DNA from: an uncultured Pseudohongiella sp.
GTDB lineage: Bacteria > Pseudomonadota > Gammaproteobacteria > Pseudomonadales > Pseudohongiellaceae
Assembly (NCBI GenBank): GCA_951812715.1
Contig: OX638323.1
Coordinates: 1,116,001 to 1,180,000, forward strand
Direction: 5' to 3'
Length of the DNA: 64,000 bases
The notes under the pieces were generated by a model, which saw only the letters and a list, made by a program, of their open reading frames with translations, had not been told where the DNA came from and did no database searches. Shown here in pieces: positions 47,939-57,200 of this stretch; within the stretch, counting starts at the first letter, position 1, and every line of letters starts with the position of its first letter. Both the position numbers and the translations under genes were made by a program.

Positions 47939-50900
47939 TCAACTCAGAATGAAATTGTCCGCGTCTAGATCGTGAAGCCCTTCCAGAATCAAGGCAAAGT
48001 CCGCCGTGCCGTCGCCGTCCGCATCGATAAAAACGTCGGTGAAGTCATCGCCCCAACCAGGGGTATTGTGCCCTCGACTCGAGAAGCGCACTTCTCCCGC
48101 CACGTTGGAGAAGGCGTTCCTGCCGATGAAGGTCGACCCAAAACTGGATACATTGAGTTTGTCGTACTCTATAACATAGGAAAAGTTCGGGTTTACGGGG
48201 TCGGTGACTAATACGGATTCGCTGAAGAAACCCTTAATTACATCCTCATTGCCCGGAGTGGAGTCCGTCGCCCGGAAAACAAAGATATTCCCGCCATTAC
48301 CGACATGCAAGATATCCGCGCCCGCACCGCCATCGAGTAATCCGCCTATTCCGCTTCCCCACAGCGTATCCGCGCCAGGGCCACCATAGAGCAGATCTCT
48401 TTCGGAGTTAGGCAGATGCGGATGATTGTAGTAGCCTCCACCTCCCACCAGGGTATCCGCGCCAGAGCCACCATAGAGGATATCATTCCCGTTTCGGCCG
48501 GTTAGGGTATCGTCTCCGTCATAACCCCACAGGACGTTATTCTGCGCATCGCCGGTGAGGATGTCCGCGTATGTCGAACCACTGAGGCGTTCGAAATTAC
48601 TGAAGGTATCGCCCTGGGCATCGCCGCCCGAGGCCGCACCAGTGGCCAGGTTGACCGTGACGCCGGCGGTGGAAGCACCGTAATGCAGCGTATCCTCGTC
48701 CGCGCCCCCATCCAGGATATCCGCGCCCGCGCCGCCGCGGATTTCATCGTCTCCACCGGCACCGGAAAGCGTGTCGGCTCCATCCAGGCCCCAAAGGATA
48801 TTATTCTGTGCATCGCCGGTGAGGGTGTCGGCGTACAGCGAGCCTCTGATGCGCTCGATATTGCTGAAGGTATCGCCTTGGGCGTCCCCCCCAGAGGCCG
48901 AGCCGGTGGCCAGGTTGACGGTAACCCCGGAGGATGAGGCGTCGTAACCCAGCGTATCGTTGTTCGATCCGCCATCCAGGGTATCCGCGCCCGCACCGCC
49001 GGAAAGCGTGTCGGCCCCATCTAGGCCGCGCAGGGTGTTATCTTGTGCATCGCCGGTCAACAGGTCGGCGTAGGCCGAACCACTGAGATTTTCGATATTG
49101 CTGATGGTATCGCCCTGGGCATGACCGCCCGAGGCCGCGCCGGTGGCCAGATTGACCGTGACGCCAGCGGTGGAAGCACCGTAATGCAGCGTATCCTCGT
49201 CCGCGCCCCCATCCAGGGTATCCGCGCCCGCGCCGCCGACCAGAGTGTCATTCCCGTCTAGGCCCCGCAGAATGTTATCCTGCGCATCGCCGGTAAGCAC
49301 GTCAGCGTAGACCGAGCCCCTAAGACGCTCAAAATTACTGATGATATCTCCCTGAGCGTCGCCCCCGGAGGCCGCGCCGGTGGCCAGATTGACCGTGACG
49401 CCAGCGGACGAGGCATCGTAAGCTAGCGTATCCTCGCCTGCGCCGCCGTCCAAGGTATCCGCACCCACGCCGCCATGGAGCGTATCGTTCCCGCCGCCAC
49501 CGGAGAGCGTGTCATCTCCGTCCAGGCCCCAGAGAGTGTTACTTTGCACGTCGCCGGTGAGGATGTCCGCGTATGCCGAGCCCCTGAGGCGTTCTATATT
49601 GCTGAAAGTATCGCCCTGGGCGTCGCCACCCGAGGCCGCGCCGGTAGCCAGGTTGACCGTGACTCCCGCGGTGGAGGCACCGTAATGCAGCGTATCCTCG
49701 TCCGCGCCTCCATCCAGAGTGTCGGCGCCCGCGCCGCCGGCCAGGGTGTCATCTCCGTCATGGCCGCGCAGGGTGTTATCCTGGGCATCGCCAGTGAGAG
49801 TATCGGCATAGGCCGAGCCGCTGAGATTTTCGATATTACTGATGGTATCGCCCTGGGCATCGCCGCCCGAGGCCGTGCCAGTGGCCAAGTTGACCGTGAC
49901 TCCCGCGGTAGAGGCGTCGTAGTGCAGCGTATCCTGGTCCGCGCCGCCATCCAGGGTATCCGCGCCCGCGCCGCCATGGAGTTCGTCGTCCCCGCCGCCG
50001 CCGGAAAGCGTGTCGGCCCCGTCCCGACCCCAGAGGACGTTATTGTGCGTATCGCCGGTAAGGACATCAGCATGCGCCGAGCCCCTGATGCGCTCGAAAT
50101 TGCTGATTGTATCGCCCTGGGCATGACCGCCCAAGGCGGTATTGGTGGCCAGATTGACCGTCACCCCCGCGGACGAGGCGTCGTAACCCAGCGTATCCTG
50201 GTCCGCTCCCCCGTCCAGGGTATCCGCGCCCGCCCCGCCATGGAGCTCGTCGTCCCCCTCGCCGCCAGAGAGTGTATCGTCTCCATCCAGACCCCAGAGC
50301 GTATTATGCCGCCCATCGCCGGTGAGGGTGTCCGCGTATGCGGAGCCCCTGATGCGTTCGACATTACTGATGGTATCGCCCTGGGCGTCGCCGCCCGAGC
50401 CGGCGCCGGTGGCAAGGTTGACCGTAACTCCCGCGGGGGAGGCGTCGTAATGCAGCGTATCCTCGTCGGCGCCGCCATCCAGCATATCCGCGCCCGCACC
50501 GCCGTGGAGATCATCTTCCCCGCCGCCGCCGATCAGAGTATCCGCGCCTGCACCACCGTGGAGTTCGTCTTCCCCGCCGCCGCCGATTAGCGCGTCGTTC
50601 CCTTCCCGACCCCAGAGAACGTTGTTCTGCGCGTCGCCCAAGAGAATGTCGTTGTGCGACGAGCCTTCAAGGCGCTCGATACTGCTGAAGATATCGCCTT
50701 GGGCATCGCCGCCCAAAGCCGCGCCGCTGATCAGGTTGACCTGGACTCCCGTCGATGAGTCATGGTAGCTCAGCGTATCCTGGCCCAGCCCGCCATACAG
50801 GATGTCCGCGCCCGCGCCGCCGTGGAGCTCGTCGTTCCCGCCGCCGCCGGTCAGCGTGTCGGCCCCGTCCAGGCCCCAAAGGATATTATTCTGCGCATCG

Positions 50901-53719
50901 CCGGTGAGGATGTCGGCATACAACGATCCCCCGATGCGCTCGAAATTACTGAAGGTATCGCCCTGGGCGTCGCCGCCCGAGGCCGCGCCGGTGGCCAGGT
51001 TTACTGTGACTCCCGCAGTGGAGGCATCATAGTTCAGCGTATCCTGATCCGCGCCTCCATCCAGAATATCCGCGCCCTCGCCGCCATGAAGTTCATCATC
51101 CCCGCCACCGCCGGAAAGCGTGTCGTCCCCGTCCTGACCCCAAAGGACGTTATTCTGCGCATCGCCGGTGAGGGTGTCGGCGTATAGCGAGCCCCTGATG
51201 CGCTCGAAATTACTGAAGGTATCGCCCTGAGCATCGCCGCCCGAGGCGGTATTGGTGGCCAGATTGATCGTTACTCCTGCGGTGGAGGCGTCGTAATGTA
51301 GCGTATCCTCATCCGCGCCTCCATCCAGGGTATCCGCGCCCGCGCCGCCGTGGAGTTCATCATCCCCACCGCCGCCGGAAAGCGTGTCGATCCCGTCCTG
51401 ACCCCAGAGGACGTTATTCTGCGCATCGCCGGTAAGGATGTCGGCGTATGCCGAACCCCTGAGGCGTTCGAAATTACTGAAGGTATCGCCCTGGGCGTCG
51501 CCGCCCGAGGCCGCGCCGGAGGCCAAGTTGACCGTGACCCCCGCGGTGGAGGCGTCGTAATGTAGCGTATCCTCGTTCGCGCCTCCATCCAGGGTGTCCG
51601 CGCCCGCGCCGCCGGTCAGCGTGTCGTTGCCATCGTTGCCGTACAGGGTATCCGCGCCCCCACCGCCGGCCAGGGTGTCGTCCCCGTCTTGACCGCTCAG
51701 GATGTTGGCCTGGGCATTGCCTGTGAGAGTATCGGCATAGACCGAGCCACTGAGGTTTTCGATATTGCTGAAAGTATCGCCCTGGGCGTCGCCGCCCGAG
51801 GCCGCGCCAGTGGCCAGATTGACCGTGACTCCCGCGGTGGAGGCATCATAACTGAGCGTATCCTGATCGGCGCCTCCATCCAGGGTATCCGCTCCCGCGC
51901 CGCCGGTCAGGGTGTCGTTCCCGCCCAGGCCGTAAAGTTCGTTAGACACGCCATCGCCGGTGAGGACATCGTCGTACCACGAGCCACTGATGTCTTCAAT
52001 ATTGCTGATGGCATCGCCCTGGGCGTCGCCACCCGAGGCCGCACCGGTGGCCAGGTTGACCGTGACCCCCGCGGAGGAGTAATCGTAGTGCAGCCTATCC
52101 GTGTCGGCACCTCCATCCAGAATATCCGCGCCCGCTCCGCCATAGAGCAAATCATACCCGCTGCCACCATACAAGGTATCCGTTCCCGTGCCACCATAGA
52201 GCCAATCGTCCTCGCTGCCTCCATCCAGAGTATCCGCGCCCGTGCCGCCATAGAGATTATCAATCCCGCCGTTGCCGGAAAGCGTATCGTCCCCTTGATT
52301 GCCCCAAAGGTAATTGTTTTGCGCGTCGCCAGTGAGAACGTCGTTGTAATTCGAACCCTCGATGTTTTCGATATTGCTGAAGGTATCGCCCTGGGCATGA
52401 CCACCCGAGGCCGCGCCGGTGGCCAGGTTTACCGTTACCCCCGCGGAAGAGTAACTGTAGTTCAGCGTATCCTCGTCCGCGCCCCCATCCAGGGTATCCG
52501 CGTCCGCGCCGCCATAGAGATTGTCATCCCCGCTGCCCCCATCCAGGGTATCCGCGCCCGCGCCGCCATAAAGATAATCTCTCCCGCCGCCGCCGATGAG
52601 CGTGTCGGCTCCATCCAGGCCCCAGAGGTGATTGAGCCCATTATCGCCGGTGAGGATATCAGCGTATGCCGAGCCCCTGACACGTTCAAAATTACTGAAG
52701 GTATCGCCTTGGGCATCACCGCCGGACGCCGCACCGGTGGCCAGATTGACCGTGACTCCCGCCGACGAGGCGTCGTAAGCCAGCGTGTCCCAGTGCGCGC
52801 CGCCATCCAGGGTATCCGCGCCCGCGCCGCCGTGAAGCTCATCGAGCCCGCCGCCGCCGGAAAGCGTGTCAGCGCCGCCCAGACCCCAGAGAACGTTATT
52901 CTGCGCATCGCCGGTGAGGATGTCTGCGTATGCCGAGCCCCTGATGCGTTCGATATTACTGAAGGTATCGCCCTGGGCATCGCCGCCCGAGGCCGCGCCA
53001 GTAGCCAGGTTGACCGTGACCCCCGCGGTGGAGGCGTCGTAAGCCAGCGTATCTTCGTCCGCGCCTCCATCCAGAGTATCCGCGTCCGCGCCGCCGTGGA
53101 GTTCGTCTTCCCCGCCGCCGCCGATTAGCGCGTCGTTCCCGTCCCGGCCCCAGAGAACGTTGTTCTGCGCGTCGCCCAAGAGAATGTCATTGTGCGACGA
53201 GCCTTCAAGGCGTTCGATACTAGTGAAGATATCGCCCTGGGCATCGCCACCCAAAGCCGCGCCGCTGATCAGGTTGACCAGGACTCCCGTCGATGAGTCA
53301 TGGTAGCTCAGCGTATCCTGGCCCAGCCCGCCATACAGGATATCCGCGCCCGCGCCGCCATGGAGCTCGTCGTTCCCGCCGCCGCCATAGAGCGTGTCGA
53401 CCCCATCCAGGCCCCAGAGGATGTTATTCAGCGCATCGCCGGTGAGGAAATCGGCGTAGGCCGAGCCTTTGAGGTTTTCAATACTGCTGAAGGTATCGCC
53501 CTGGGCGTCGCCGCCCGAGGCCGCGCCGGTGGCCAGATTGACCGTGACTCCGGCTGCCGAGTTGGTGTAGGACGCCGTATCGTTATCGCCCCCCCCATAC
53601 AAGGAATCCGCGCCCCCGCCGCCATGGAGTTCATCATCCCCATAGTTGCCATATAACGTGTCGTCGCCGCTCGTTCCGAAAAGTATGCCGTTTCTGTCGT
53701 CGTCAGTGATAATCGCCAT
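47939..53719 (-). CDS. Giant RTX calcium-binding repeat protein, 1926 residues
   Basis: Nearly the whole protein is glycine/aspartate-rich nonapeptide repeats (GGxGxDxLx) arranged in about 19 modules of roughly 89 residues. Each module contains GVTVNLATGAASGGDAQGD, a GSAYADILTGD segment and several RTX turns. I found no cysteine and no recognisable enzyme domain. The last 110 residues form a different C terminus (VFRATDSTPGNED; DADGDGTADFALIL; DNFILS), like serralysin-type C-terminal domains of type I secreted proteins. Such repeats fold on calcium outside the cell. A surface layer, adhesin or matrix protein is the inference. No HlyB/HlyD/TolC gene is present. It is paralogous to the gene at 54283. 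Confidence 0.9.
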   Translation of the reverse strand: MAIITDDDRNGILFGTSGDDTLYGNYGDDELHGGGGADSLYGGGDNDTASYTNSAAGVTVNLATGAASGGDAQGDTFSSIENLKGSAYADFLTGDALNNILWGLDGVDTLYGGGGNDELHGGAGADILYGGLGQDTLSYHDSSTGVLVNLISGAALGGDAQGDIFTSIERLEGSSHNDILLGDAQNNVLWGRDGNDALIGGGGEDELHGGADADTLDGGADEDTLAYDASTAGVTVNLATGAASGGDAQGDTFSNIERIRGSAYADILTGDAQNNVLWGLGGADTLSGGGGLDELHGGAGADTLDGGAHWDTLAYDASSAGVTVNLATGAASGGDAQGDTFSNFERVRGSAYADILTGDNGLNHLWGLDGADTLIGGGGRDYLYGGAGADTLDGGSGDDNLYGGADADTLDGGADEDTLNYSYSSAGVTVNLATGAASGGHAQGDTFSNIENIEGSNYNDVLTGDAQNNYLWGNQGDDTLSGNGGIDNLYGGTGADTLDGGSEDDWLYGGTGTDTLYGGSGYDLLYGGAGADILDGGADTDRLHYDYSSAGVTVNLATGAASGGDAQGDAISNIEDISGSWYDDVLTGDGVSNELYGLGGNDTLTGGAGADTLDGGADQDTLSYDASTAGVTVNLATGAASGGDAQGDTFSNIENLSGSVYADTLTGNAQANILSGQDGDDTLAGGGGADTLYGNDGNDTLTGGAGADTLDGGANEDTLHYDASTAGVTVNLASGAASGGDAQGDTFSNFERLRGSAYADILTGDAQNNVLWGQDGIDTLSGGGGDDELHGGAGADTLDGGADEDTLHYDASTAGVTINLATNTASGGDAQGDTFSNFERIRGSLYADTLTGDAQNNVLWGQDGDDTLSGGGGDDELHGGEGADILDGGADQDTLNYDASTAGVTVNLATGAASGGDAQGDTFSNFERIGGSLYADILTGDAQNNILWGLDGADTLTGGGGNDELHGGAGADILYGGLGQDTLSYHDSSTGVQVNLISGAALGGDAQGDIFSSIERLEGSSHNDILLGDAQNNVLWGREGNDALIGGGGEDELHGGAGADTLIGGGGEDDLHGGAGADMLDGGADEDTLHYDASPAGVTVNLATGAGSGGDAQGDTISNVERIRGSAYADTLTGDGRHNTLWGLDGDDTLSGGEGDDELHGGAGADTLDGGADQDTLGYDASSAGVTVNLATNTALGGHAQGDTISNFERIRGSAHADVLTGDTHNNVLWGRDGADTLSGGGGDDELHGGAGADTLDGGADQDTLHYDASTAGVTVNLATGTASGGDAQGDTISNIENLSGSAYADTLTGDAQDNTLRGHDGDDTLAGGAGADTLDGGADEDTLHYGASTAGVTVNLATGAASGGDAQGDTFSNIERLRGSAYADILTGDVQSNTLWGLDGDDTLSGGGGNDTLHGGVGADTLDGGAGEDTLAYDASSAGVTVNLATGAASGGDAQGDIISNFERLRGSVYADVLTGDAQDNILRGLDGNDTLVGGAGADTLDGGADEDTLHYGASTAGVTVNLATGAASGGHAQGDTISNIENLSGSAYADLLTGDAQDNTLRGLDGADTLSGGAGADTLDGGSNNDTLGYDASSSGVTVNLATGSASGGDAQGDTFSNIERIRGSLYADTLTGDAQNNILWGLDGADTLSGAGGDDEIRGGAGADILDGGADEDTLHYGASTAGVTVNLATGAASGGDAQGDTFSNFERLSGSTYADILTGDAQNNVLWGYDGDDTLTGRNGNDILYGGSGADTLVGGGGYYNHPHLPNSERDLLYGGPGADTLWGSGIGGLLDGGAGADILHVGNGGNIFVFRATDSTPGNEDVIKGFFSESVLVTDPVNPNFSYVIEYDKLNVSSFGSTFIGRNAFSNVAGEVRFSSRGHNTPGWGDDFTDVFIDADGDGTADFALILEGLHDLDADNFILS

Positions 53720-54213
53720 GCGGTTCTTGCTCCGTTTTGACTATGAATATTGAAATTTCATTTACTAGTTCTTGCTGTCTCGTTCGTGTTCGGGCTGATA
53801 CCCGCGATGCCACGGGAGCGGTTCCCTCCGATGCATTTTTCAACGCGATGACTTGCCATCGCCCGTGCTTCACGGGGCGCGGTTGAATACCGGCGGAGGA
53901 ACTCTGTTCGCTTGGAAGGGATAACCAGTTGCTACCTTGCATCACGCTGATTTATTCAGCGGTCGGGCCTATAATCAGATTGGCATATTCGCATATGTTT
54001 AAGACTTTCTACAACCCGTCAAAGTAGTGCCAATCCTGATATGGGGAATTGCGGAGAAAATGCGCGAGAATACATGAAATGTCCGGGATTGTGTGAAAAC
54101 GCACCCCGGAATTATAGCCTCAGGTTAAATGCGCCATGACCCATTTAACCGGAGAATACCCATCGCGACTCGCGCTTTTACGCGAGGCGGTGGACTGCTT
54201 TGTGAGGTCGAAC
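53716..54213 (-). repeat. Duplicated upstream region of the RTX genes, copy 1
   Basis: The 563-base gap between the two RTX genes holds a segment that matches 59202-59699. Identity is about 94 percent over the first 330 bases next to the start codon, then much lower, then high again over the last 50 bases (CGACTCGCGCTTTTACGCGA and onward). An open frame on the minus strand is not kept between copies, so it is probably untranslated leader and promoter. Confidence 0.85.
53801..53879 (-). promoter_or_regulatory. Two conserved hairpins in the RTX leader, copy 1
   Basis: Reading the minus strand, CGCC(C)CGTG pairs with CACGGGCG around AAG (53879-53860). Further on CCCGTG pairs with CGCGGG around GCAT (53816-53801). 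The corresponding sites before the other RTX gene (59366-59347, 59302-59287) have single base changes that keep every pair as Watson-Crick or G-U. This suggests a structured leader RNA some 80-160 bases before the start codon. Confidence 0.45.
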
Positions 54214-54282
54214 AATCCTTACTATATCCTTGATGTTTTCGCCTTATTGCTGGCGCAAATTGAGATCCGGAAACCTGGGTGC

Positions 54283-57200
54283 TCAACTCAGAATGAAATC
54301 CCCCGCGACCAGATCGTGAAGCCCCACCAGGATCAGGGCAAAGTCCGCCGTGCCGTCGCCGTCGGTATCGACGAAAACGTCGGTGAAGTCATCGGCCGCA
54401 TCCGAAGTGTCGTCCCCGCGTTTGGCGAAGCGCACTTCTCCAGCCACGCTGGAAAAGGCGCTCTCGCCGATGAAGGTGGCGCCAAAGGCGGATACGTCAA
54501 GTCGTTCGCCGCCGGTGAAGTCCTGGATTTTATCCTCATTGCCCTGGGTGGAGTCTGCCGCCGAAAGGAACACAAAGGTATCCGAGCCGTCACCTCCCTC
54601 CATCGTATCCGCGCCAGAGCCACCATAGAGCCGGTCAATGCCGTTGCCGCCCCTCAGCGTATCCGCGCCAGAGCCACCATAGAGCCAGTCACGGTCGGAG
54701 CCCCCATACAGCGTATCCGCGCCAGAGCCACCATAGAGCCAATCACTTTCGATGCCCCCATACAGGGTATCCTCACCATAGCCACCATAGACCTTATCAT
54801 CCTCCCCAATCGCATAGAGGGTATCGGCACCATAGCCACCATACAGCATATTCGGGACAGAGTTAACAAGGGAATGAAACTGATCGACGACTTGGCTTTG
54901 TCGGCCTCCATACAGGGTATCCGCGCCATCGCCACCATAGAGCCGATCCCCGTGCGATCTCACATAGTCGCCAAAGCCTCCATACAGGGTATCCGCGCCA
55001 TCGCCACCATAGAGGAGATCTCCGTAGTCGCCTCCATACAGGGTATCCTCACCAGAGCCGCCAAAGAGCTCATCTCTACTGTCGTCGCCGATCAGAGTGT
55101 CGTCCCCGTCCAGACCCCAGAGGACGTTATCCTGTCTATCGCCGGAGAGGACATCAGCGAAGGCCGAGCCCCGGAGGCGTTCAAATCCGGAGAATTCATC
55201 TCCCTGGGCATCGCCGCCCGAGGCCGTTCCGGTGTCCAGGTTGACCGTGACCCCTGCGGACGAGGCGTCGTAAGCTAGGGTATTCTGGCCCAGCCCGCCA
55301 TACAGGATATCCGCGCCCACGCCGCCATGGAGCTCGTCATTTCCGCCGCCGCCATAGAGCGTGTCGACCCCATCCCGGCCCCAGAGGATGTTATTCCGCC
55401 GATCGCCGGTGAGGAAATCGGCGTAGGCCGAGCCTTTGAGGTTTTCAATACTGCTGAAGGTATCGCCCTGAGCGTCGCCGCCCGAGGCCGCGCCGGTGGC
55501 CAGGTTGACCGTGACTCCGGCGGTGGAGGCGTCGTAATGCAGCGTGTCCTGGCCCGCACCGCCATCCAGGGTGTCCGCGCCCGCGCCGCCGGTTAACGTG
55601 TCGTCCCCGTCCAAACCCCAGAGGGTGTTATTCTGCGCATCGCCGGTGAGGATGTCGGCGTACGCCGAGCCCCTTAGGCGTTCGAAATTACTGATGATAT
55701 CGCCCTGGGCGTCGCCACCCGACGCCTCGCCGCTACCCAGGTTGACCGTGACCCCCGCAGGCGAGGCGTCGTAACCTAGCGTATCCTGATCCGCGCCCCC
55801 ATCCAGGGAATCCGCGCCCGCGCCGCCATAGAGCTCATCGTCCCCCTCGCCGCCGAAGAGTGAGTCATCTCCGTCATTGCCCCAAAGGAAGTTAGTGAGC
55901 GTATCACCGGTAAGGATATCAGCATACGCTGAACCCCTGATGCGCTCGAAATTACTGATGGTATCGCCCTGGGCATCGCCGCCCGAGGCCGCGCCGGTGG
56001 CCAGGTTGACCATGACGCCTGCGGACGAGGCATCGTATCCAAGCGTATCATCTTGAGCACCACCATCCAGGGAATCCGCGCCCGCGCCGCCATGGAGCTC
56101 GTCGTCCCCGCCGCCGCCGGAAAGCGTGTCGGCACCGTCCCCGCCCAAGAAGTAATTATCCCCAAAATCGCCGGTGAGCACATCGGCGAACCCCGACCCT
56201 ATGATCCATTCGATATTGCTGATGATATCGCCCTGGGCATCACCGCCCGAAGCCACACCGGTGTCCAGATTGACCGTGACCCCCGCCGACGAGTCGGTGT
56301 AGGACAGAATATCGCTGTCAGCACCCCCATCCAGAGTATCCGCGCCGACACCGCCGATCAGCCAGTCATCCCCGTCGTTGCCGTATAGGGCATCCGCGCC
56401 CGTGCCACCGGTCAGTAAATCGTCACCATCGTTGCCGTAAAGGGTATCCGCGCTCGCACCGCCATACAGGAAATCATTCTCCTTGTGGCCGGAGAGCGTG
56501 TCGTTTCCGTCCTGACCAAAAAGGTAGTTACGTCCGCCATCGCCAGTGAGTACATCGGCGTATGCCGAGCCGCTGAGGTTTTCGATATCGCTGAAGCTAT
56601 CGCCCTGGGCGTCGCCGCCGGAGGCCGCGCCGATGACCAGATTTACTGTGACGCCAGCGGACGAGGCATCGTAAGCTAGCGTATCCTCGCCTGCGCCGCC
56701 GTCCAAGGTATCCGCACCCACGCCGCCATGGAGCGTATCGTTCCCGCCGCCACCGGAGAGCGTGTCATCTCCGTCCAGGCCCCAGAGAGTGTTACTTTGC
56801 ACGTCGCCGGTGAGGATGTCCGCGTATGCCGAGCCCCTGAGGCGTTCTATATTGCTGAAAGTATCGCCCTGGGCGTCGCCACCCGAGGCCGCGCCGGTAG
56901 CCAGGTTGACCGTGACTCCCGCGGTGGAGGCACCGTAATGCAGCGTATCCTCGTCCGCGCCTCCATCCAGAGTGTCCGCTCCCGCGCCCCCATCAAGCGT
57001 ATCCGCGCCCGCGCCGCCGTGGAGTTCATCGTCCCCGCCGCCGCCGGAAAGCGTGTCGACCCCGTCCCGACCCCAGAGGACGTTATTTTGCGCATCGCCG
57101 GTGAGAATGTCGGCGTATGCTGAGCCTCGGAGGCGTTCGATATTACTGATGGTATCGCCCTGGGCATCGCCGCCCGCGCCAGTGCCGGTGGCCAGGTTGA

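Noticed and set aside
51689..53128. Long plus-strand open frame (479 codons) and several others opposite the RTX genes
   Set aside because: They lie antisense to the Gly/Asp-rich repeats and arise from their biased codons. Their products are low-complexity, begin mid-repeat and have no ribosome sites.
53703..53945. 80-codon minus-strand frame in the RTX leader
   Set aside because: The matching frame in the second leader copy (59244-59432) is shifted by an insertion and reads different residues, so the frame is not under selection.
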